This document shows positions 8,370 through 15,052 of a stretch of DNA of 17,647 nucleotides, one piece after another (within the stretch, counting starts at the first letter, position 1; the number at the start of each line of letters is the position of its first letter). The DNA is from Rhizobiales bacterium CCH10-E5. Its GTDB lineage: Bacteria; Pseudomonadota; Alphaproteobacteria; Rhizobiales; Beijerinckiaceae. The stretch is from contig LSIG01000049.1 in assembly GCA_001556125.1 (NCBI GenBank), positions 1 through 17,647 on the forward strand, in the 5' to 3' direction. The translations under genes were made by a program, and so were the position numbers. The notes under the pieces are model-generated. The model had not been told where the DNA came from and made no database searches. It saw only the letters and a program-made list of their open reading frames with translations.

Positions 8370-8837
8370 TCAATCCGCTGGTGGTGCCTGAAGCGCCGCG
8401 CCGAGACGCTCCAGTTCGAGCGTGTAGCAATAGAGCGCGAACAGGATCGCCAGCAGCAGGGTGCCGCGCCAGATCAGGTCGGCGGTCGAGAGGTCGACGA
8501 CCGGGGCATGGCGCAGGAAATAGACCGAGAACAGCGCGCTGCCGAAGATGAAGCCGATGCGGCTGGCGAAGGCCAGCAGATGCCCGAGCGGGAGGTTGCG
8601 GCGGATCGGCGGCAGGGCGATCCGGTGCTTCCGGTACCAGTAGCAGGCCTGGCCCAGGGCCGCCGCGAGAAACAACTGCACGATGCTCAGCCGTGTGGAG
8701 AGATGCGGCGTGCCGATGTTCTCGATCAGCAGGCGAAAGCTCGCATGGATGTTGAACAACACGACCGCCGCACAGAGCGTCTGCACGGCGAGCAGGATCG
8801 CATAGCGGCGCGCGCTCGGCCCCGGCACCGGGCTCAC
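8370..8837 (-). CDS. Small four-helix membrane protein downstream of cckA
   Basis: The protein has 155 residues and is of no family I recognise. Four hydrophobic stretches at about 12-32, 50-68, 84-108 and 120-141 predict four inner-membrane helices. The loops contain basic clusters (YRKHR 68-72, IRR 78-80). The end is short and soluble (LELERLGAALQAPPAD). There is no signal peptide beyond the first helix and no catalytic motif. The GTG start overlaps the cckA stop (GTGA), so translation is probably coupled to cckA, and it is the last gene of the flagellar/cckA run. A REP-like repeat lies downstream. A link to CckA membrane placement or activity is possible but is inferred only from the overlap. 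Confidence 0.8.
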   Translation of the reverse strand: MSPVPGPSARRYAILLAVQTLCAAVVLFNIHASFRLLIENIGTPHLSTRLSIVQLFLAAALGQACYWYRKHRIALPPIRRNLPLGHLLAFASRIGFIFGSALFSVYFLRHAPVVDLSTADLIWRGTLLLAILFALYCYTLELERLGAALQAPPAD

Positions 8838-11332
8838 CCCATCGCCGCCTTCACCGTCTCGACGAGCTGCTTCATCGTGAAGGGTTTCGGCAGGAAGTGG
8901 AAATCCTCGCCCTCGGGCAGGTTCTTGCGGAAGGCTTCCTCGGCATAGCCGGAGACGAAGACGACCTTGGTGTTGGGGTTGCGCTGGCGCAGCTCGCCGA
9001 GCAGCGTCGGGCCGTCCATCTCGGGCATCACCACGTCGGAGACGACGAGGTCGATCTGGCCGTCATGGGCGAGGAAGATGTCGAGCGCCTCGACGCCCGA
9101 GGCGGCCTCGTGGACGGTGTAGCCGCGCGAGACCAGCATGCGGGCGTTGAGCGCGCGCACGGCGTCCTCGTCCTCGACCAGCAGGATGACGCCGGCGCCG
9201 GTGTGGTCGGCGGCGACCTTCTTCGGCGCCTCCTTGACCGCGGCCTCGGCGGCGATCTCCTCCTCGCTCGGGACATGGCGGGGCAGGAAGATGCGGAAGA
9301 TCGTGCCGCGGCCGACGACCGAGTCGCAGAAGACGAAGCCGCCGGTCTGCTTGACGATGCCGTATACCATGGAGAGGCCCAGCCCCGTGCCCTTGCCGAC
9401 CTCCTTGGTGGTGAAGAAGGGCTCGAAGATCTTGTCGAGATGCTCGGGCGCGATGCCGGTGCCGGTGTCCTCGACCTCGAGCAGCACATAGTCGTCCGCC
9501 GGCAGGGCGGCATGGGCGAAGCCGGCGCAGTCGGCCCGCTCGACATTGCGGGTGCGCACGGTGAGCTTTCCGCCATCGGCCATCGCGTCGCGGGCGTTGA
9601 CGGCGAGGTTGACGATGACCTGCTCGAGCTGGCCGAGATCGGCCTTGACCGGCCAGAGGTCGCGGCCCTGGCGCACGTCGAGCGTGACCTTGTCGGCGAC
9701 GACGCGCTTGAGCATCAGCGAGAGGTCCGACAGCACGTCGCCGAGCTCCAGCACCTGCGGGCGCAGCGTCTGGCGGCGCGAGAAGGCGAGCAGCTGCCGC
9801 ACCAGCGCCGCGGCGCGGTAGGCGTTCTGCTTGATCTGCATGATGTCGGGGAAGGAGGGGTCCGTCGGCCGGTGGCTCGCCAGCAGGAACTCCGAGGCGT
9901 TGATGATGACCTGCAGCACGTTGTTGAAGTCGTGCGCGATGCCGCCGGCGAGCTGGCCGACCGCCTGCATCTTCTGGGCCTGGTCGATATTGTCCTTGAG
10001 CTTGCGCTCGGCGGTGGTCTCGAGCGCGTAGATGATGGCGCGCTCGCCGTCGCCATCCTCGGTCGCCGCCACCGGCGAGAGATAGAGCCGGACCGAGCGG
10101 GTCTCGTCGGCCGCCAGCGTCAGGTCGAGCGGGGTGATCTCGGAGCGGCCCTCCATCGCATCCGCCAGCGCCCGGTCGAGCCCGCCGCCGGCGGCGACGA
10201 GGTCGAGGATCGTGGCCGGCTGCGGCCCGCCGGGGGTGAGCCGGGCGAAGGCGGCGTTGGCGCGCAGGATGGCGCCGGTGCGGTCGACGGTGGCGATCGC
10301 CATCGGCGTCGAGTGGAAGAAGCGGGCGAAGCGGATCTCGGCCTCGCTGCTGCCGTCGGTGCCGGCCTCGCCGGGGGCGCGGTTGAGCACGAGCGTGCGT
10401 GAGGGGCCGGCGCGGCCGTCGCTGCCGAAGGCGACCTGGTGGTGCAGGCGCACGGGGAGGGGGGCGCCGTTGCGGCGCTTGAGATCGACGTCGAGCACCT
10501 CGACGCGGACATCGCCGGCATGGCCGCGGATGGCCTGGACGAGGGCGGCGGCGGCGGGCGTCGCGATGTCGTCGAGATGCAGGCCGCCGGAGCCGAAGCG
10601 GGCGAGGTCGAAATCGAGCCAGCCGGAGAGGGTGGCGTTGAGATAGGAGACCTCGCCATCGGCGTCGATCGAGACGAAGCCGGCCGGCGCGTGGTCGAGA
10701 TAGTCGATCGCGTGCTGGAGTTCCTGGAAGGCGTTCTCCTGGCGCTCGCGCTCGGGCGTGACGTCGGAGACCGACCAGAGCGTCGCGGGTCGCCCGTCGC
10801 GGCGCAGCGGCGAGACCTTGATGCGGTACCAGCCGACGGCGCCGCGCCCGCCGAGGGCGGGTTCGAGGCGCACCTCCTCGACCAGCTTGCGGTTTTCGCG
10901 GGCGGCGGTGGCGAGGCGGTAGATCGCCTCCGAGACCTCGGCGCGGCCGGTGAAGAGGCTGTTGACGGGGCGCAGGTCGCTGGCGCCGCGGGCGCCGGCC
11001 AGGGCGAGATAGGCCTCGTTGGCATAGACGATCGCGGTCTCGCCCTCGGTGACGACGACGCCCTCGTCGGCCCGGTCGACGATCGCCTTGGTCAGGTCGT
11101 TGCGGGCTGCGCGGCCGGAGAACTGCACGAGGCCGATCGCGAAGGCGAAGAGGCCGAAGACGCCGACCACGGAGAGCAGGCCGAGCAGCCCCAGGATCAG
11201 CGGCTGCGCCCATTCGTTGGCGATGAAGCCGAGCGCGATCGCCGAGCCGACGAGCAGCCCCGCGACGAGCAGGATGACGCCGATATGGCCCGGCTTGTCG
11301 GAACGATCGATCGCTGTCGTGGTGCCGCCCAT
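8834..11332 (-). CDS. cckA: Hybrid sensor histidine kinase CckA
   Basis: CckA is the membrane kinase/phosphatase that passes phosphate through ChpT to the cell-cycle regulator CtrA, and to CpdR. The protein has 832 residues. Two membrane helices (about 16-38 and 44-69) are followed by three PAS-like regions (about 80-195, 205-315 and 330-445). The HisKA domain has GGIAHDFNN with phosphoacceptor H467. The ATPase domain has the N-box VNLAVNARDAM (574-584), DTGTGIA (622-628), FEPFFTTK (636-643) and GKGTGLGLSMVYGIV (646-660). A receiver domain (714-829) carries D766 in SDVVMPEMDG, S794 in FVSGYAEE and K816 in LPKPF. GIAHDFNN and the fused receiver are typical of CckA. Caulobacter CckA is shorter, with fewer PAS domains. 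It follows flhB by 66 bases, an order I recall from Caulobacter, and overlaps the small membrane protein gene. Confidence 0.96.
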   Translation of the reverse strand: MGGTTTAIDRSDKPGHIGVILLVAGLLVGSAIALGFIANEWAQPLILGLLGLLSVVGVFGLFAFAIGLVQFSGRAARNDLTKAIVDRADEGVVVTEGETAIVYANEAYLALAGARGASDLRPVNSLFTGRAEVSEAIYRLATAARENRKLVEEVRLEPALGGRGAVGWYRIKVSPLRRDGRPATLWSVSDVTPERERQENAFQELQHAIDYLDHAPAGFVSIDADGEVSYLNATLSGWLDFDLARFGSGGLHLDDIATPAAAALVQAIRGHAGDVRVEVLDVDLKRRNGAPLPVRLHHQVAFGSDGRAGPSRTLVLNRAPGEAGTDGSSEAEIRFARFFHSTPMAIATVDRTGAILRANAAFARLTPGGPQPATILDLVAAGGGLDRALADAMEGRSEITPLDLTLAADETRSVRLYLSPVAATEDGDGERAIIYALETTAERKLKDNIDQAQKMQAVGQLAGGIAHDFNNVLQVIINASEFLLASHRPTDPSFPDIMQIKQNAYRAAALVRQLLAFSRRQTLRPQVLELGDVLSDLSLMLKRVVADKVTLDVRQGRDLWPVKADLGQLEQVIVNLAVNARDAMADGGKLTVRTRNVERADCAGFAHAALPADDYVLLEVEDTGTGIAPEHLDKIFEPFFTTKEVGKGTGLGLSMVYGIVKQTGGFVFCDSVVGRGTIFRIFLPRHVPSEEEIAAEAAVKEAPKKVAADHTGAGVILLVEDEDAVRALNARMLVSRGYTVHEAASGVEALDIFLAHDGQIDLVVSDVVMPEMDGPTLLGELRQRNPNTKVVFVSGYAEEAFRKNLPEGEDFHFLPKPFTMKQLVETVKAAMG

Positions 11333-11398
11333 TGCGGTGTGGTCCGTCCCGTTGACATGGGGCCGCGCTGGCGGCGGCAGTCGAGGCTGTTGAGCGAG

Positions 11399-12466
11399 TT
11401 AGGCGCGGCGGCGCTTCAGGCGCAAGACGTATCCGATCACTTCCGCCACCGCCTGATAGTGTTCGACAGGAATCTCTTCGTCGATCTCGACGCTGGCATA
11501 GAGCGCGCGCGCCAGCGGCACGTTCTCGACGATCGGGACCTCGTGCTCGCCGGCGACCTCGCGGATCTTCAGCGCGATCGCGTCGACGCCCTTGGCGAGG
11601 CAGAGCGGCGCCGCCATGCCGGGCTCGTATTGCAGGGCGACGGCATAGTGCGTGGGGTTGGTGACGATGACGGTGGCCTTGGGCACCTGCGCCATCATGC
11701 GCTTTCGCACGCGCTGGGCCCGGATCTGGCGCAGCTTCGCCTTCACCTCGGGATTGCCTTCCGAGTTCTTGTACTCTTCCTTGAGCTCCTGCTTGGTCAT
11801 CTTCTGGCGCTGGTACCAGGAGAAGCGCTGCCAGACGAAATCGCCGAGCGCGACCACGGCGAAGAGGGCGAGCGCCGCGCCCATCAGCTTGATCGCCAGC
11901 ACGAGCGTCGCCGGCAGCAGGGCCGCGACGCTCATCTGGGCGAAGCCCTCGAGCCGGTCATGCTCGTTCCAGAGCGTGATCCAGAGCACGGCGCCGACGA
12001 GGCCGGTCTTCGCCAGCCCCTTGGCGAAGTTCACCCAGGCCTCCTTGCCGAACATGCGCTTGGCGCCGGCCATGGGCGAGATTCGGTTCAGCTTCGGCAT
12101 CAGCGGGTCGAAGGTCCAAAGCGGCTTGTGCTGGATGAGCGCGCCGGCCAGGGCCGCGACGAGGATGAAGGCGAAGGGCAGGCCGAGTGCGGCAAAACCG
12201 GTCATCACCCCCTGCTTGGCGACATGCGCGAAGGCGGTGCCGTCGGAGGGCACCTGATGGGCGTTCATCAGGAAGGCGCGCAGCGAGAGCGCGCTGTCGC
12301 GGGCGGCCCAGCCGGCCCCGACGAGCAGCGCCAGTGTGAAGCCGCAGAGCACGAAGAAGGTGCCGATCTCCTGCGATCTGGGAATGTCGCCTTTCTCGGC
12401 GGCCTGATCCAGCTTTCGCTGGGTCGGGTCCTCTGTCCTGTCCTCGTTGTCGGCCTCCTCGGACAT
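11399..12466 (-). CDS. flhB: Flagellar type III export protein FlhB
   Basis: FlhB closes the flagellar export gate and switches the substrate from rod/hook to filament after self-cleavage. The protein has 355 residues, a normal length. The N-terminus begins EEADNEDRTEDPTQRKLDQA, typical of the family (TE-PT-KKL pattern). Four membrane helices lie at about 34-56, 88-111, 153-166 and 183-208. The cytoplasmic domain contains the autocleavage site N270-P271-T272-H273 (IVTNPTHYAVAL), then the conserved AKGVDAIALKIREVA and VPIVENVPLARALY. The intact NPTH predicts normal self-cleavage. The ATG is 6 bases after the fliR stop, so the genes form one operon. The basic tail LKRRRA is short. Confidence 0.98.
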   Translation of the reverse strand: MSEEADNEDRTEDPTQRKLDQAAEKGDIPRSQEIGTFFVLCGFTLALLVGAGWAARDSALSLRAFLMNAHQVPSDGTAFAHVAKQGVMTGFAALGLPFAFILVAALAGALIQHKPLWTFDPLMPKLNRISPMAGAKRMFGKEAWVNFAKGLAKTGLVGAVLWITLWNEHDRLEGFAQMSVAALLPATLVLAIKLMGAALALFAVVALGDFVWQRFSWYQRQKMTKQELKEEYKNSEGNPEVKAKLRQIRAQRVRKRMMAQVPKATVIVTNPTHYAVALQYEPGMAAPLCLAKGVDAIALKIREVAGEHEVPIVENVPLARALYASVEIDEEIPVEHYQAVAEVIGYVLRLKRRRA

Positions 12467-12472
12467 CGGCGC

Positions 12473-13231
12473 TCAGTTCCCCGTGAACTGGCGCAGGAAG
12501 CCGCCGAGCTCGCCCAGGAAGACGCTCATCATCACGCCGATGACGGCGAAGAAGACGAGCATGCCGCCGAGGATCGAGGCCGGAACCGCTAGGAAGAAGA
12601 CCTGGAGCTGCGGCATCATGCGCGCGAGCACGCCGAGGCCGAGATTGAAGAGCAGGCCGAAGACGATGAAGGGCGCCGAGATCTGCACCGCGAGCGAGAA
12701 GCCCTGCGCGGCGGCGCGCACCGCGAGCGTCATCACGTCGTCGACCGGCGGCGCGGCTCCCGGCGGCAGGACGCGATAGCTCTCATGGATCGCGACGATC
12801 GCGACATGGTGCAGGTCGCTGGTCAGGATCAGCGTGATGCCGAGCATGGTGAGCAGGTTGCCGATCGAGGGGTTCTGCGTGCCGCCGGTGGGATCGACCG
12901 TCATCGCGAAGCCGAGACCCATGGTCTGCGCCACCAGCGTGCCGGCGGTCTGCAGCGCTGCCATGACGAGGCGCGCGCAGACGCCGATGATCAGCCCGAT
13001 CAGGATTTCGCCGACCAGCAGCCCGAAGATGCCCGGCATATCGGGGGGAAGTCTGAGCTGCGGGCGGGCCATCGGCACCATCATCAGGGCGATGAAGAAG
13101 GCGAGCGACAGGCGCGCCCGCGAGAAGATGAAACGCTCCCCGATGCCCGGCATCAGCATGACCAGCGTGCCCACCCGCGCGAAGACGAGCACGAAGACGG
13201 CGCTGATCTCGGGCAGGATCGCGATCTGCAT
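12473..13231 (-). CDS. fliR: Flagellar type III export protein FliR
   Basis: FliR is an inner-membrane component of the FliPQR export gate. From ATG 13231 it has 252 residues, normal for the family. It starts MQIAILPEISAVFVLVFARVG, continues with MLMPGIGERF, and has about six hydrophobic segments ending in GELGGFLRQFTGN. Conserved landmarks include VGEILIGLIIGVCARLVMAA and GLGFAMTVDP. The frame is open further upstream to an ATG at 13315 that overlaps the fliQ stop (ATGA). That start would add 28 Pro/Arg-rich residues unlike a FliR N-terminus. I chose 13231 because it matches the family start, although the only SD-like sequence there is a GAGG about 12 bases upstream. It is followed by flhB after 6 bases. 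Confidence 0.94.
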   Translation of the reverse strand: MQIAILPEISAVFVLVFARVGTLVMLMPGIGERFIFSRARLSLAFFIALMMVPMARPQLRLPPDMPGIFGLLVGEILIGLIIGVCARLVMAALQTAGTLVAQTMGLGFAMTVDPTGGTQNPSIGNLLTMLGITLILTSDLHHVAIVAIHESYRVLPPGAAPPVDDVMTLAVRAAAQGFSLAVQISAPFIVFGLLFNLGLGVLARMMPQLQVFFLAVPASILGGMLVFFAVIGVMMSVFLGELGGFLRQFTGN

Positions 13232-13311
13232 CGTGCCGCCGGGCCCTCGTCGCCATTGCGGGCGCCGCGGGGCCGGACCGCCGCAGAGGGCGGGGCACGG
13301 CAGCGGCAGGC

Positions 13312-13578
13312 TCATTCGCCCGTGGCGATTCGGACGGCGACCCGCCCCATATAACCCGCCAGCGCATCGCCCATGAACGGGAGAAACAGCATCATCGCGG
13401 CGAAGACGGCGATGATCTTCGGGACGTAGACGAGCGTCTGCTCCTGGATCTGAGTCAGGGCCTGGATCAGCGAGACGGCGAGGCCGACGATGAGGGCGAC
13501 CATCATCAGCGGCCCGCCGGCCTTGAGAAAGACCATGATGCCGTCGCGGGCGACGTCGAGAATGGCTCCGGAGGTCAT
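13312..13578 (-). CDS. fliQ: Flagellar type III export protein FliQ
   Basis: The protein (88 residues) has two membrane helices (about 15-40 and 50-75) and is a subunit of the FliPQR export gate. Family landmarks are the GGPLMMVALIVGLAVSLIQALTQIQEQTL core and the PKIIAVFAAMM segment. The start is ATG 13578, with AGGACT about 10 bases upstream. The longer open frame upstream runs antiparallel to no homologous residues and overlaps fliE, so it was rejected. It lies 25 bases after fliE, and its stop overlaps a possible fliR start in an ATGA. Confidence 0.96.
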   Translation of the reverse strand: MTSGAILDVARDGIMVFLKAGGPLMMVALIVGLAVSLIQALTQIQEQTLVYVPKIIAVFAAMMLFLPFMGDALAGYMGRVAVRIATGE

Positions 13579-13603
13579 GGATGAAAGTCCTGATGGGCCG
13601 GGT

Positions 13604-13927
13604 TCAGACCGGCATCCGCATGATTTCTTCATAGGCTGCGATGACGCGGTCGCGCACGGCGACGAGCGTCTCGATCGCGGCCTCGCTTTCCGCCACCGCG
13701 GTGACGACGTCGACCACGTCGGCGCGGCCGGCGGCGACGGCGGCCGACTGCGCGTCCGAGCGGCGGCCCGCATCGGCGGTGGCCTCGAGCGCCTTGCCGA
13801 TCAGGGCGGAGAAATCCGTGCTGCCGGTTTCCGAGGCCGAGGCGGCCTGCGGCTTGCGGAGCAGATTGCCCGCACCCATCCCCTGCATCGAGGCGTAGGC
13901 GCCGGCGGCGAAGCTGGGCGTGGCCAT
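13604..13927 (-). CDS. fliE: Flagellar hook-basal body protein FliE
   Basis: FliE links the MS ring and export gate to the proximal rod and is the first rod-type export substrate. The protein has 107 residues, the usual size. The C-terminal helix is highly typical: VVTAVAESEAAIETLVAVRD followed by RVIAAYEEIMRMPV. The N-terminal part is Gly/Ala-rich and variable, with FSALIGKALEA in the middle. The ATG at 13927 has AAGGGA about 9 bases upstream and lies 14 bases after the flgC stop. The same frame is open further upstream but runs through flgC, so it is not coding there. Confidence 0.96.
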   Translation of the reverse strand: MATPSFAAGAYASMQGMGAGNLLRKPQAASASETGSTDFSALIGKALEATADAGRRSDAQSAAVAAGRADVVDVVTAVAESEAAIETLVAVRDRVIAAYEEIMRMPV

Positions 13928-13941
13928 GATGGTCGTTCCCT

Positions 13942-14352
13942 TCAGGCGCGGAGAATGTCGATGGTGCGCTGGATCATCCGGCGCGTCGACGAGACCAGGT
14001 TGAGGTTGGCTTCGTAGCTGCGCTGGGCCTCGCGCATGTCCATCGTCTCGATCAGCGAATTGACGTTGGGCATGCGGACGTTGCCGGCAGCGTCTGCGGT
14101 CGGATTGCCGGGGTCGTATTTCACCCGGAAGGCGCTCTGGTCGCGCTGGACGCGGCCCATGTCGACGACCTGGGCATCGAGCTCGCGGTCGAAGCGGCGC
14201 TGGAAGGTCGGGATTTTGCGGCGATAGGGGTCGGCGCCAGCACGCTCGGGGCCCGAATCGGCATTGGCCATGTTCTCGGCGATGACGCGCATGCGGCCGG
14301 ACTGGCTGCGCAGGCCCGAGGTCGCCACCGCGATGCTCTTGAGAAGATCCAT
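13942..14352 (-). CDS. flgC: Flagellar proximal rod protein FlgC
   Basis: The protein (136 residues) forms part of the proximal rod in the periplasm after export by the flagellar type III system, and has no Sec signal. The N-terminal coiled segment MDLLKSIAVATSGLRSQSGR is followed by the rod/hook signature AENMANADS (25-33). The middle has YRRKIPTFQ and YDPGNPTADAAGNVRMPNVN. The C-terminal helix is MREAQRSYEANLNLVSSTR plus MIQRTIDILRA. These match FlgC along the whole length. It lies between flgB (77-base gap) and fliE (14-base gap) in one operon. Confidence 0.97.
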   Translation of the reverse strand: MDLLKSIAVATSGLRSQSGRMRVIAENMANADSGPERAGADPYRRKIPTFQRRFDRELDAQVVDMGRVQRDQSAFRVKYDPGNPTADAAGNVRMPNVNSLIETMDMREAQRSYEANLNLVSSTRRMIQRTIDILRA

Positions 14353-14429
14353 GTCGTCCGTTCCTCCTGCTCCGGCGCGGCGCCGGCTGCGCGGCGTTCA
14401 GCATCAGCAGCTGCGTCCAGCCGCCTTCG

Positions 14430-14840
14430 TCAGCGCCCCTTGCCGATGGCGATCTTCATCAGCCCGAGACCCTTGCTGTAGAGCGAGGCGGCGAGCTGAT
14501 AGTCCGACTGGTTCTGCGCGACCTTCATCATCTCGTCCTCGAGATTGACCGCGTTGCCGCTGGGCGTGGTCTCGAAGCGTCGAGCGCGGGCGCTGTCGAA
14601 GCCGTCGCTGCGGCCGCCGATGCCCATATGTCCGGCGCTGGTGCGGGCCAGCGAGACCTCGCCCACGCCACCCGCTCCGGTCCGGACGACCGGCGCCTTG
14701 ACGTCCATCGGGCGAAAGCCCGGGCTGTCGGCGTTGGCGACGTTCTCGGCCAGGACCTTCTGGCGCGACTGGTGGAAATGCATGCGCGTCTTCAGCGCCT
14801 GCATCAGGTTGCCGCCCGTGCCCAGGGCCGAATTCGCCAT
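14430..14840 (-). CDS. flgB: Flagellar proximal rod protein FlgB
   Basis: The protein (136 residues) is a proximal rod subunit exported through the flagellar gate. The N-terminal helix NLMQALKTRMHFHQSRQKVL is followed by the rod signature AENVANADSPGFRPMD (31-46). The C-terminal helix carries NLEDEMMKVAQNQSDYQLAA, as in other FlgB proteins. The start is ATG 14840, supported by GGAGGGG 7 bases upstream. A longer frame to 14963 would run across the CtrA box and promoter and has no FlgB-like residues. It is the first gene of the minus-strand operon and should be CtrA-controlled. Confidence 0.97.
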   Translation of the reverse strand: MANSALGTGGNLMQALKTRMHFHQSRQKVLAENVANADSPGFRPMDVKAPVVRTGAGGVGEVSLARTSAGHMGIGGRSDGFDSARARRFETTPSGNAVNLEDEMMKVAQNQSDYQLAASLYSKGLGLMKIAIGKGR

Positions 14841-14847
14841 GATCTCG

Positions 14848-14854
14848 CCCCTCC
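14848..14854 (-). promoter_or_regulatory. flgB ribosome binding site
   Basis: GGAGGGG on the minus strand ends 7 bases before the ATG at 14840. It is strong and fixes the flgB start against the longer open frame. Confidence 0.85.
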
Positions 14855-14884
14855 GATGCCGGCGCGGCGCGCCCGTCGACTGGG

Positions 14885-14920
14885 TAAATATTGCCCAGCC
14901 CATGGTTAACGATCGGTTAA
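14885..14920 (-). promoter_or_regulatory. CtrA box and -10 of the flgB operon promoter
   Basis: On the minus strand, 14920-14905 reads TTAA-CCGATCG-TTAAC, a perfect match to the full CtrA consensus TTAA-N7-TTAAC. TATTTA (14885-14890) follows as a -10 candidate, with 14 bases between it and the box. The box therefore covers the -35 region, as at CtrA-activated promoters in Caulobacter. Transcription would start near 14878, giving a leader of about 38 bases. The site lies upstream of flgB, an early flagellar gene. Confidence 0.8.
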
Positions 14921-14944
14921 AGGGAGCCGCTTTCCGAGATGTGG

Positions 14945-14960
14945 TTAACCACGCATTCAC
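14945..14960 (+). promoter_or_regulatory. Near-consensus CtrA box facing fliO
   Basis: TTAA-CCACGCA-TTCAC on the plus strand matches TTAA-N7-TTAAC at all but one fixed base. Its first half lies inside the perfect 12-base palindrome GTGGTTAACCAC (14941-14952). Possible -10 sequences, TATGCT (14985-14990) or CTATAG (14989-14994), lie downstream, but the spacing is longer than at flgB. It could control fliO or add a second CtrA contact for flgB. Confidence 0.45.
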
Positions 14961-15052
14961 CATGTTTCCTGAAAGCGCGGGCGCTATGCTATAGGCACCG
15001 TGTTCAACATCGGGTGGATTCCGGCAGCCGGGACCCGGCCCCGCCGACGCTT

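Noticed and set aside
8897..12592. Long plus-strand frames (501 and 717 codons)
   Set aside because: They lie opposite cckA, flhB and the end of fliR. The minus-strand proteins are unmistakable, and the plus-strand translations lack any domain.
13579..13773. N-terminal extension of fliQ
   Set aside because: It overlaps fliE and gives an Arg/Ser/Pro-rich stretch. FliQ is normally about 88 residues, which the ATG at 13578 gives exactly.
14841..14963. N-terminal extension of flgB to 14963
   Set aside because: It would translate through the CtrA box and -10, has no FlgB-like residues, and ignores the strong GGAGGGG site for the ATG at 14840.
14939..15052. N-terminal extension of fliO to 14939
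   Set aside because: It overlaps the CtrA-like palindrome and promoter candidates. The FliO family start begins at the ATG at 15053.
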